Assembly (NCBI RefSeq): GCF_049647105.1
Contig: NZ_JBARWZ010000059.1
Span: 62,001-126,000 of the forward strand
Length of the DNA stretch: 64,000 nucleotides
Reading direction: 5' to 3'
From: Actinophytocola sp049647105
Lineage (GTDB): Bacteria; Actinomycetota; Actinomycetes; Mycobacteriales; Pseudonocardiaceae
This document shows, in pieces, positions 32,224 to 40,222 of this stretch. The translations under genes were made by a program, and so were the position numbers. Position 1 is the first letter of the stretch. Every line of letters begins with the position of its first letter. Under the pieces are notes generated by a model. It was not told the DNA's origin, did no database searches, and saw only the letters and a program-made list of their open reading frames with translations.

Positions 32224-33531
32224 ATGAAACGCGTACTGGCGCTGACCGATGCGCCTGATGACGTCAGGATCTTCTGCCAGGACAGCGAGCTGCTGCTGTT
32301 CCGCATCGAGCAGATGCCGGCGAACGGGCACAGCTTCGCCTTCTTCGAACAGGTGTACCGCAAGCTACGTGGTTCGTGCGATCTGTCCTCTGTGGACCTG
32401 GTGATAGCCGAGTACACCGAGGCGTTGCCACTGCTGTACCTGATGCGCCGTGACGGGTTCTCGTGTCCGGCACTGATCATCCCCCACACCAACCCGTATC
32501 CGCTCAACATTTTGAGCCAGCTGCTTCTGGTGGCTGAGACCGCGCATCCCGGCGACCTGGTCATCTGCGGCTCGACGAACGCCGCGACCGCCTATGAACA
32601 GGTCGTCGGGATTCCGGCACGCCACATCTGCACGTTCGGCATCAAGAACATCTACCGGCCAGAGGACCAGGCCGCCTGCCGCGAACGGCTCGGCCTGCCC
32701 CAGGACCGGCCGATCCTGCTCTACACCGGCAGGTTCATGACCGACAAGGGCATCGGCCCGTTGCTGAGCGCCTACCACCGGCTGCGCGGCAGCACACCGG
32801 AAGCACTGCTGGTCATGTCGATGACCCATGTGGACACCGTGCTGTACAACGAGGTCGCCGCCCAGCTCGAACACGTGGTGCAGTTCCAGCGCCTCGAGCG
32901 GCGGGACACGGTCACCCTCTACAACGCCGCCGACCTCTATGTCTCCGGAGCCACGAGCATCTTCGAGACCTACGGCAAGGCACCGTTGGAGGCGATGGCC
33001 TGCGGCCTGCCCGCCGTGGTGCCCAGGTGGGACGGTTTCCCCTACTTCGTCGGTGAGCACAACGGCGCGCTCGCCGACGTGGAGTACTGCGAGGCGGGTC
33101 AGAGCAGCCCGTTCGACTTCGCCAGGGTCCGTGCCGACGACCTCGCCGACCAGTGTCACCGCGTGCTCGAACGTGGACCGCTCCAGGACTACCGCGTGCC
33201 CGCGTGGGCAACCTACGACGAGACGATGCGGGTGCTGCGCGACGTGGTCGACGAGCTGACCGAGCACCCCCGCCGGGTGGTCGACGTCACCGAAACCACG
33301 GCACTGCACAAGGAGCGCTACTCCCCGGCCGTACGGGCCTTCCTCGACCACTACGGGCTGAACACCGTGGCGGACCTGGTCACCAGGACCACCGAGCTGG
33401 GGCTGGTCGACCGTCGCGAACCCGGGGACCCGGCCATCCTGCGCGGTCTTCACGACGAGATCTTCCACATCATGGACGCCGATCCCGGCCGCGCCGAGCA
33501 AGATGGGCCGAGCAGGGTGGCGACGGGATGA
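32224..33531 (+). CDS. GT4-family glycosyltransferase
   Basis: A 435-residue GT-B glycosyltransferase. The acceptor half (1-155) has an unusual start (MKRVLALTDAPDDVRIFCQD). The nucleotide-sugar half has the retaining GT4 signatures: LLYTGRFMTDKGIGPLLSAY (about 162-181) and the E-x7-E motif within FETYGKAPLEAMACGLP (about 243-259). A 70-residue C-terminal extension (TALHKERYSPAVRAFLDHYGL) is not typical. The stop overlaps the P450 start (ATGA). It probably transfers a sugar, perhaps one made or modified by the neighbouring SDR, to the cluster product. Confidence 0.85.
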   Translation: MKRVLALTDAPDDVRIFCQDSELLLFRIEQMPANGHSFAFFEQVYRKLRGSCDLSSVDLVIAEYTEALPLLYLMRRDGFSCPALIIPHTNPYPLNILSQLLLVAETAHPGDLVICGSTNAATAYEQVVGIPARHICTFGIKNIYRPEDQAACRERLGLPQDRPILLYTGRFMTDKGIGPLLSAYHRLRGSTPEALLVMSMTHVDTVLYNEVAAQLEHVVQFQRLERRDTVTLYNAADLYVSGATSIFETYGKAPLEAMACGLPAVVPRWDGFPYFVGEHNGALADVEYCEAGQSSPFDFARVRADDLADQCHRVLERGPLQDYRVPAWATYDETMRVLRDVVDELTEHPRRVVDVTETTALHKERYSPAVRAFLDHYGLNTVADLVTRTTELGLVDRREPGDPAILRGLHDEIFHIMDADPGRAEQDGPSRVATG

Positions 33532-34757
33532 GCGCCGAGGACGTCCTTGCCGCGCAAGGAGGCGAGTACGCCGCGCTGGTGCGCTGGTGGGCGCGGATGC
33601 GTGCGACGAACCCGGTCTCCTACGACCCGGAGCTGGGCAACTGGCACGTGTTCCGGTACGCCGACGCCACCAGGATCATCGGTGACCACGAGACGTTCTC
33701 CTCCGACCTGCGTTCCTCGGTCCGCCAGCCCGAGCAGTTCGCGATCGTGGCCAGGGGTGCGTTCAACGGGTTCGACCCGCCAGAACACACGAAGCTCCGC
33801 GGGCTGGTACGCGGCGCGCTCACGCCGAGGCTGATCGCCGGCCTCGCGCCCCGGATCGCCGAGATCGCCGACGAGCTGCTCGACGCGCTCGCGGGCCGGG
33901 ACCGCATCGAGCTGGTGGCGGACCTGGCGTATCCGCTGCCGCTGATCGTGATCGCCGAGCTGCTCGACATCCCACTGGCCGACCGGCACCGGTTCCGCGC
34001 ATGGGCCGACGCGCTGTTCTTCCAGGGCCGGGGCGACGAACCGGTCATCGTGGCCACCGAGGAGATGCTCCTGTCGGTGGAGCCGCTCATCGGCGAGATG
34101 AACGCGTACTTCCTCGAACACATCCGGTACCGGCGCGGGCATCCGGGTCACGACCTGATCAGCAAGCTGGTCGCGGTCGAGGAGAACGGGTTCCGGCTGT
34201 CCGACGAGGAGGTGCTGGGTGTCTGTGGTTTCCTGCTGGTCGCCGGGCACATCACCACCACCCTGGTGCTTGGCAACGCGGTACACCTGCTGGCCACCCG
34301 GCCGGAGATCGCGGCGCGGCTGCGGGCCGACCCGGGGCTCGTCCCCGACGCGGTCGAGGAGGTGCTGCGCTTCCGCGGTCAGCTTCCCGCGACGCCACGG
34401 CGGACCACCAGGGAGGTCACGGTCGGTGGCGCGCGCATCCCGGCCGGTGAGGTGGTGCTCGTCTGGCTCGCCTCGGCCAACCGGGACGAACGGCAGTTCG
34501 CGGCCGCGGACCGGTTCGATCTCCGGCGCACTCCCAACCGGCACCTGGGTTTCGGCAGAGGGATCCACTTCTGCATCGGCTCCTCACTGGCTCGGCTGGA
34601 ACAGCACATTGCCCTGCGCGCGGTCCTGCGGCGGTGGCCGGAGTTCGCCGTCGCCGACGGGGCGGTCGCGGAGGACGCGCGCAAGGCGATCGGGTTCAGG
34701 ACGTTGCCGCTCACGGTCAGCTGGGCTGACCGCCCGCTTACCGCACCTCGAAAGTGA
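33528..34757 (+). CDS. Cytochrome P450 with atypical I-helix
   Basis: A 409-residue bacterial class I P450. The haem loop FGRGIHFCIGSS carries the proximal Cys349; the K-helix E-x-x-R is E278-R281 (EEVLR). The I-helix oxygen-activation motif, normally A-G-x-[DE]-T-T, reads A239-G-H-I242-T-T: the acidic residue is isoleucine. This change occurs in some P450s with altered proton delivery. ATG 33528 overlaps the glycosyltransferase stop. The last 20 bases overlap the convergent methyltransferase gene. Hydroxylation or crosslinking of the cluster product (for example at Trp of the repeat peptide) is possible but unproven. A ferredoxin gene is not visible nearby. Confidence 0.88.
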   Translation: MSAEDVLAAQGGEYAALVRWWARMRATNPVSYDPELGNWHVFRYADATRIIGDHETFSSDLRSSVRQPEQFAIVARGAFNGFDPPEHTKLRGLVRGALTPRLIAGLAPRIAEIADELLDALAGRDRIELVADLAYPLPLIVIAELLDIPLADRHRFRAWADALFFQGRGDEPVIVATEEMLLSVEPLIGEMNAYFLEHIRYRRGHPGHDLISKLVAVEENGFRLSDEEVLGVCGFLLVAGHITTTLVLGNAVHLLATRPEIAARLRADPGLVPDAVEEVLRFRGQLPATPRRTTREVTVGGARIPAGEVVLVWLASANRDERQFAAADRFDLRRTPNRHLGFGRGIHFCIGSSLARLEQHIALRAVLRRWPEFAVADGAVAEDARKAIGFRTLPLTVSWADRPLTAPRK

Positions 34758-35808
34758 CCGTGAAAAGACCCTGTCCGGGCACCAGCGGGACGATCTCGGT
34801 CAACTTCAGTCCCGCCGCCGCGCCGAGGGCACGGAACTCCGCCGCGGTCCGTTCACCGGCGTCCAACAGCAGCAGCATCGCCAGATCACGTTGGCTCGCC
34901 ACGAACTGTCCCGGTTCGGCCGGTGCGACGGGAACGTCGTCAAGGACCCGCTCGACAACCACGACCCGGCCGGTACCGGTGAGGGCCGACGCGCACCGGC
35001 GGAGGATGGCCACCGCGTCGTCGTCCGGCCAGTCGTGCAGGATGTTGGCCAGTACGCAGACGTCGGCCCCGTCCGGCAGCGGGTCGAAGAAGCTGCCGCC
35101 GACCACGTCGACGCGGTCGGCCACGCCTGCCGCGACCAGCACCGGCCCGGCCTGGGACACCGTGTCCGGCAGGTCCACCAGCGTCCCGGTGAGATGGCGA
35201 TGCGCGGCGAGGACGGCGGCCAGCACGTGGCCGGTGCCGCCGCCGACATCGACCACGCGCCGCGCCGAGGACCAGTCGTGCCGCGTGGCGAGGACGGGAC
35301 CCAGCTCGGCGGCGTGTGCCGCCATCGCGGCGGCGAACGATTGGTCCAGCGCCGGATCGGCCGCGAGGTCGTCCCAGAACGGACGCCCGGAGAAGCCTGC
35401 CCAGACGCTCTTGCCGGTACGCACCGCTTCCGGCAGACCGGAGATCGCCTCGTCACCGCGGCGCGCGAACGGCTCGGCCTGGTCGAGGGCGCTCGCCAGC
35501 CCCGCTGCATGCCCTCGGCGCAGCACCGCCCCCAGCTCGCCAAGTTCGACGCGGTCCGCAGCGGGGGTCCGTAACACTTCCAGCAGCACCAGGTACCGGA
35601 TCAGCCTGCGCAACGCGTTCGGCTCGGCACCCGCCCTTCGCGCGAGTTCCCCGACGTCGGTGACTCCCTCGGCGATGAGGTCGGGAATCCGCAGGGTGAC
35701 CGCGGCACGGAGGGCCCACGGTGTGAACAGTGTGGCCGCACGTGCCACCTTCGCCGTCGCCTCGTCGTCCGTGAGGTTCCTGTCCGCCAAGACTGTGCTC
35801 GCCCCCAA
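34738..35808 (-). CDS. SAM-dependent O-methyltransferase (plant-type/acetylserotonin family)
   Basis: A 356-residue enzyme. The N-terminal dimerisation winged helix (LFTPWALRAAVTLRIPDLIAEG ... ARRAGAEPNALRRLIRYL is visible over residues 27-71) is followed by a Rossmann domain with VVDVGGGTGHVLAAVL (about 188-203), LVDLPDTV and NILHDWPDD, the histidine-containing motif that provides the catalytic base in this O-methyltransferase family. Such enzymes methylate hydroxyls on aromatic natural products. Convergent with the P450 and overlapping it by 20 bases; 15 bases downstream of the class V PLP gene in the same operon. Confidence 0.88.
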   Translation of the reverse strand: MGASTVLADRNLTDDEATAKVARAATLFTPWALRAAVTLRIPDLIAEGVTDVGELARRAGAEPNALRRLIRYLVLLEVLRTPAADRVELGELGAVLRRGHAAGLASALDQAEPFARRGDEAISGLPEAVRTGKSVWAGFSGRPFWDDLAADPALDQSFAAAMAAHAAELGPVLATRHDWSSARRVVDVGGGTGHVLAAVLAAHRHLTGTLVDLPDTVSQAGPVLVAAGVADRVDVVGGSFFDPLPDGADVCVLANILHDWPDDDAVAILRRCASALTGTGRVVVVERVLDDVPVAPAEPGQFVASQRDLAMLLLLDAGERTAAEFRALGAAAGLKLTEIVPLVPGQGLFTVTFEVR

Positions 35809-35823
35809 TCGAGAGAAGACCGG

Positions 35824-37041
35824 TCAGGTACTGGTTTTGACGACCCGGGCCAGTGCGTCCACCCCCCGGTCGATGTCGGCGAACGTGTTGAGCACGCCCG
35901 GCGCGAAGCGGACCGCGCTGCTGCGGTACGGCGTCTGTCCCGCGACGACGTTCTCCGCCTCGAGGAGTTCGACCACCGAGGCCGGGTCGACGCCGGGAAC
36001 GTCGAAACACACCATCCCCGACGTCAGCTCCGCGTTGTCGGGGGTGCGGACCCGCACGCCACGGACGTCCGCCACCGCGGCGCGGCAGTGTTCGTTCAAC
36101 GCGTGGATCCGTTCGGCGATCCGCGATTTGCCGAGGTCCTCGTGGAAGTCGAACGCCTCGGCGAGTGCCCACCGGTGTTCGTAGGCCGGGAACCCGCCAG
36201 GCGTGCACAGCCGCGCCTTCGGCGCCTTGTCGTCGGGCGAGAACCCCTGGTACCACGGCCAGAACGCCTCGACGTCGAACGAGGTGACGATGGGCCGTAC
36301 CGCGTCCCAGCCCCGCTCGCTTCCCCAGACCAGCCCGGTGCCGCGCGGCCCGAACAGCCACTTGTGGCACCCGGAGACGAAGAAGTCGCACCCCAGGTCA
36401 CGGACCTCGAAGTCCTCGACTCCCATGCCGTGCACGCCGTCCACGCAGACCAGGACCTCGTCGCCGGGAGCGCGGCCGAGGTTGATCTCGGCCACCACCG
36501 AGGCGATGCGTGCGAGCGGCAGTTTGACCCCGGTCCCGGAGTGCACCCAGGTGAGCGCCAGCAGCCGGGTCCGGTCGCCGATCCCGCGGGCCACGGCGGA
36601 GGAGATCTCCTCCGCCGTGGCGGTACGCGGATCCTGGTACAGCTCGATCGTCCGATGTCCGGCACCGCTCGATTCGGCCTTGAACCGCAACAACTCCTTG
36701 GCCGCGTAGTGCTCGTGCCCGGTGCTCAGGATCTCCTGGCCGGGGCGCAGCACGATGCCCGTGTACACCACCGCGAGGCCCATGGTGGTGCTCTCGGTCA
36801 ACGCGATCGAGTCGGGATCGGCCGCGAGGTACCGGCCCGCCTTCGCCAGCACCCGGCGGTGCAGGTCGTCCCGGCGGTGGAAGTACAGGGCCGGGTTGCG
36901 GTCGAAGCCGGCCCGGTGCCGTTCGATGGCGGCGCGGACCGAACGGGGGTGCGGCGCGATCACGCTCAGGCTCAGGTGCACGTAGGCGGGATCGAGTTCG
37001 AACTCCGCCAGCACCTCGGCCCAGTTCACCTCATCGGTCAC
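35824..37041 (-). CDS. Class V aminotransferase-fold PLP enzyme
   Basis: A 405-residue fold-type I PLP enzyme of the class V group (isopenicillin-N epimerase, cysteine desulfurase and relatives). The Schiff-base Lys227 lies in SGCHKWLFGPRGTG, the cofactor-nitrogen aspartate and stacking His are in CVDGVHGMG (199-207), and the phosphate loop is TESTTMGLA (82-90). The cysteine loop of NifS/IscS-type desulfurases is not apparent, so aminotransfer, C-S lyase or epimerase chemistry is more likely than sulfur transfer. ATG 37041 overlaps the end of the PP-loop gene by four bases, implying paired function. Confidence 0.85.
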   Translation of the reverse strand: MTDEVNWAEVLAEFELDPAYVHLSLSVIAPHPRSVRAAIERHRAGFDRNPALYFHRRDDLHRRVLAKAGRYLAADPDSIALTESTTMGLAVVYTGIVLRPGQEILSTGHEHYAAKELLRFKAESSGAGHRTIELYQDPRTATAEEISSAVARGIGDRTRLLALTWVHSGTGVKLPLARIASVVAEINLGRAPGDEVLVCVDGVHGMGVEDFEVRDLGCDFFVSGCHKWLFGPRGTGLVWGSERGWDAVRPIVTSFDVEAFWPWYQGFSPDDKAPKARLCTPGGFPAYEHRWALAEAFDFHEDLGKSRIAERIHALNEHCRAAVADVRGVRVRTPDNAELTSGMVCFDVPGVDPASVVELLEAENVVAGQTPYRSSAVRFAPGVLNTFADIDRGVDALARVVKTST

Positions 37042-38174
37042 CGTTCGATACCCCAGCGCTGTGACTCGACGGGGGTGAGGTCGATGAGCTTGGCGCCGCG
37101 CCGGATCGCCTCCTCGTCCAGGATCGCGATGTTCGCCGGAGTCGGGTTGGGGGAGAGCCTGCGTTCGTGGGCCTCGGCGATCTGGTAGATGTCGAACCCG
37201 TACTGGTTGCGCATGATCCGGTAGCCCAGCTCATTGATCATGCAGTTGGTGCTGCAGGTTCCGGTGTTGCGCGGCACCTCCCAGCCGATCTCCTCGAGGT
37301 CGGCGATGATCTGCTCGGTCGACGGTTTCGGCACGAACTCGTAGAACGGGACGAGTGCCGTCCCGCTGTACCCGGTACGCAGGAGTTCTGCCGCCTCGGG
37401 TGCCTTGCGCTCCGCGTGCTTGCGCAAGAGCGAGACCTGCTCCTCGACCACGCCGTCCAGCGGCGTCAGCCCGTCGACCTTGACGATCGGGCTGTCCCCG
37501 GCGGTAGTGCGGTTCTGGCCCTTGTGGGTGCCGACGAAACACAGCGGGATCGCGTTGTCGCGGCAGTACACTGACGCCTGCGCGAGGATCGTCGAGAAGC
37601 ACGGCCAGCACGCGGAACCCCACGACATCGCCGCCCGCAGCAGCGCGGTGTCGTCCTCCTCGTTCATCGCGAAACCGAGCCTGAACAACGTGTTCATCGG
37701 ATCGCGCTCCGGCCGGGCGATGACCAGCTCCACGTCGAGCCGGTCGCAGAGCGCCTGTGCGTTGCGGATGGCCAATGGCGACTGGTATCCCTGGTCCAGC
37801 ATCCAGGCCACGACCCGCACGTCGCGTGCGGCCAGGTCGTGCAGCATCCAGCTGGAGTCCTTGCCGCCGCTGTAGAGCACGACGGCGTCGGCCTTCGCCC
37901 CATCGCGGCGAACGGGCACGCTGCCAACGAGCTCGTCCAGCTCGGCTGGCAGTTCGCCGACGTGTTCGCCCCGGCTGACCCGGAAGACCAGGTCGAGCAG
38001 CGCGCCGCGGTCCTGTTGCGCTGGCACATCCGCCGGATCCGGTGGATTCTCGCAGTGCGTGCACAGCTCCGGGTCGCGGGGGATTTCCCGGCCGTCGAGG
38101 TCCGCCATGAATTTGTCATAGGCCAACGGCATTCCACAACGGTTGCAGACCGAGTCGTCCGGTACGACGGACAT
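37038..38174 (-). CDS. PP-loop ATPase with cysteine clusters (amidotransferase/thiolase-like)
   Basis: A 378-residue adenine-nucleotide alpha-hydrolase-fold enzyme with PP-loop SGGKDSS (102-108). The N terminus has a four-cysteine zinc-finger-like cluster (Cys10, Cys13, Cys38, Cys41), the middle a C-x-x-C (Cys189 and Cys192, CWPC), and the C-terminal part Cys307 and Cys311. The N-terminal finger resembles N-acetyl-sugar amidotransferases (WbpG/PseA type), while the central C-x-x-C plus extra cysteines also recalls TtuA/TtcA tRNA thiolases. It would activate a carbonyl or amide as an adenylate before N or S transfer. ATG 38174 has GGAAGGGAA upstream. First gene of the minus operon. Confidence 0.8.
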   Translation of the reverse strand: MSVVPDDSVCNRCGMPLAYDKFMADLDGREIPRDPELCTHCENPPDPADVPAQQDRGALLDLVFRVSRGEHVGELPAELDELVGSVPVRRDGAKADAVVLYSGGKDSSWMLHDLAARDVRVVAWMLDQGYQSPLAIRNAQALCDRLDVELVIARPERDPMNTLFRLGFAMNEEDDTALLRAAMSWGSACWPCFSTILAQASVYCRDNAIPLCFVGTHKGQNRTTAGDSPIVKVDGLTPLDGVVEEQVSLLRKHAERKAPEAAELLRTGYSGTALVPFYEFVPKPSTEQIIADLEEIGWEVPRNTGTCSTNCMINELGYRIMRNQYGFDIYQIAEAHERRLSPNPTPANIAILDEEAIRRGAKLIDLTPVESQRWGIER

Positions 38175-38570
38175 CGAATTCCCTTCCACAGCAGGAGTAA
38201 TCGATGGCACAGGTCAACCCCACGCTGACGAGGCGCATCCCCAGTTGGCCGCATCCGACTGCATTGTCGAACCGGTCGCGACTTCCCAGGTTAGGAACCC
38301 GTTGCCGCGCCGGGCAATGGGCCAGACGTGTTAATCGTGATCACGCTCCGAGACCACGGTGTCGGCCGACATCTCCGGTGCGAGGCCAAATCCGGCGTGG
38401 CGCAGGGAGAACGTCGGTCGGGTCCGTGTGTCTCCCGGTATTTGTCTACTCGTGAGAATGTTTTTCGCACGACGGTTCTCGGGCTGTGCGTCAGCTCGCC
38501 ATGATCACTACTGGTGAATTTTGTTGCGGCAGCAAGAAACGGTCTCCCGCGACAGGAGGGTGCGCTGTAT
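38175..38570. other. Upstream region of the PP-loop operon
   Basis: No gene is supported. The segment around 38325-38345 (GTGTTAATCGTGATCACGC) and the AT-rich 38440-38530 could hold the promoter for the minus-strand operon; no clear hexamer pair was fixed. Confidence 0.35.
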
Positions 38571-38680
38571 CTACTTCGGACGGTCGGAACTCAGGCGCGG
38601 GCGGTGCGCCGCGCGGCCCGTCTCGGCGACGCGCTCGAGTTCGGCGACGATCGCCGCGAGTGCCTGCGGGAACAGTTCGA

Positions 38681-39547
38681 TCAGCTCGTGCCGCTCAGCC
38701 CCGCAAGGTCGTCGCTGGACAACCCGCCGCCCGCCGCGGCGACCAGGCCCAGCAGATCCTGTTCGGTGGGGGAGCCGTTCAGCAGCCGCGCGAGGTCGCG
38801 CTCCATGGTGTCCCGGATGGCCTGCGCTTCCGGGGAGGGGGCGAGCGGCTTGATCATCGCCCCGGCACGCAGTGGGTGGTCGTCCGGGATGTCTCCGGGA
38901 ACCGGCGGGTTCGGCCGCCCCGCGACGATCACGCGCATCCCGGCCGGCGGCCGGACGGGCAGCAGCGCCGCGATGCTGTGCCAGCCCGGTCCGGCGTTGG
39001 CGCCGCGATCCTCGTCCAGTCCGTCGACGACGAGGACGAACTGCTCTCCGCGTGCCTGGCAGGCAGTCGCGGCGTCGGTGAGCAACCCCAGCATGTGCGC
39101 TTCGCGCGTCGACTCGGTCAGGAACGGCGGCCAGCTCTCGCCCAGCAACGCCAGCAGTTGCTCCATCACGTTGTCGACGAACGCGGCCCGGTCGTCCTGG
39201 CTGGACAGGCGCGAGGTGATGAAGAACGACACCACCCGCACACCGGCAGGCGGGTGCAGTACGAACCACGACATCAACGCGGACTTGCCGGACCAGGCCG
39301 CCGCTCGCCACCAGCAGTAACTCTCCCCGGTGCCCGGTGCGGAGCAGAACTCGGCCAGCTCGGCCAGTTCGGCGTGCCTGCCGACCAGATCCTTCGGTGC
39401 GATCCGCTCGACCTGGTACCGGTAGCGGGTACGCACCGGCAACCCGGTCACCAGGTTCACGTCGCCGATGTGCACCCCGGTGTTGGCGTAGCCACCCGGT
39501 GCCGTTGCCGAGCCGCTGTCGCCGACCTTGACTTGGCGCACGCGCAC
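38681..39547 (-). CDS. Conflict-system-type P-loop NTPase, possibly truncated
   Basis: About 288 residues. The beginning (VGDSGSATAPGGYANTGVHIGDVNL is visible in residues 7-31, followed by RYQVERIAPKDLVGRHAEL) matches the entry module of actinobacterial NACHT/STAND-type conflict ATPases. Walker A is AAAWSGKSALM, with the usual first glycine replaced, and Walker B is FVLVVDGLDEDRG. It then ends at GLSGTS, far shorter than typical members, which continue with effector or WD/TPR regions. A second frame immediately downstream (38571-38690) encodes plausible helix (LIELFPQALAAIVAELERVA), so a frameshift truncation is possible. GTG 39547 was chosen just after the transglycosylase stop. Confidence 0.65.
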   Translation of the reverse strand: MRVRQVKVGDSGSATAPGGYANTGVHIGDVNLVTGLPVRTRYRYQVERIAPKDLVGRHAELAELAEFCSAPGTGESYCWWRAAAWSGKSALMSWFVLHPPAGVRVVSFFITSRLSSQDDRAAFVDNVMEQLLALLGESWPPFLTESTREAHMLGLLTDAATACQARGEQFVLVVDGLDEDRGANAGPGWHSIAALLPVRPPAGMRVIVAGRPNPPVPGDIPDDHPLRAGAMIKPLAPSPEAQAIRDTMERDLARLLNGSPTEQDLLGLVAAAGGGLSSDDLAGLSGTS

Positions 39548-39554
39548 GGGACCT

Positions 39555-40169
39555 TCAGGAAAGCGTCTTTTCTGCCAGTTCCCATTGTGCACGGAGGCGG
39601 TCGACATAGGCCCGGGCCCGGGGACCGGGCTGCCGCCCGTTGGCGAACCGGAGCATGTTGCGTGCGCCCGCGTTGTAACCCATGGCGAGCAGCTCATCGA
39701 TGGTGAAGGAGCCGCCGACATGCTGGGGCAGGCGCGCACGGAGGTCGTGGAGGTGCCACGCCGCGGCCTGGATGGCCAGCTCCTTGTCGTGGGGCAGTTC
39801 CTTCCAGGCCCGCTCGGCGAACGGCCGCCCGAACCGGGTGTGCTCGTAGGTGCGGCGGTGCATGTTGGCCACGCCGAAGGCCGAGTCACGGTGGACCGTC
39901 TGCCATGCCCGCTCCAACAGCGGAACGTGCGGCTTGTAGGACTCGAGGTAGAGGATCGCCATCAGCAGGACCGGGTTCACCCCGGCCGCGTCGGCGTGGG
40001 TGCTCACCTCGGGCACGAGCCGGGCCGGGTCGCTGCGCGCGGACCGCGGGGTCAGCCCGGCAACGCCCGAGGTGTGCGCGTGTGCCGCCCCCCGGCGCAC
40101 GAGCCACGCGCCCAGCGCCGTCGCGGACAGGACGCCGACCAGCCAGCCCGTACGTCGGTGCCGTCCCAT
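39555..40169 (-). CDS. Secreted lytic transglycosylase (SLT-type)
   Basis: A 204-residue protein. A basic start and membrane or signal segment (TGWLVGVLSATALGAWLV, about residues 6-23) precede a lysozyme-like domain. The catalytic glutamate is in LMAILYLESYKP (about 74-85), with downstream motifs FGVANMHRRTYE and MGYNAGARNMLRFANG that match goose-type/SLT transglycosylases (G-V-x-N and Y-N-A-G). It cleaves peptidoglycan outside the membrane. ATG 40169 follows GGAGGA. The preceding NTPase-like gene starts eight bases after its stop. Confidence 0.8.
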   Translation of the reverse strand: MGRHRRTGWLVGVLSATALGAWLVRRGAAHAHTSGVAGLTPRSARSDPARLVPEVSTHADAAGVNPVLLMAILYLESYKPHVPLLERAWQTVHRDSAFGVANMHRRTYEHTRFGRPFAERAWKELPHDKELAIQAAAWHLHDLRARLPQHVGGSFTIDELLAMGYNAGARNMLRFANGRQPGPRARAYVDRLRAQWELAEKTLS

Positions 40170-40222
40170 AGCGTCCTCCAGCCTTGCCCTCACGATGTCG
40201 ACACACTACGGGTGTGCGCCGG

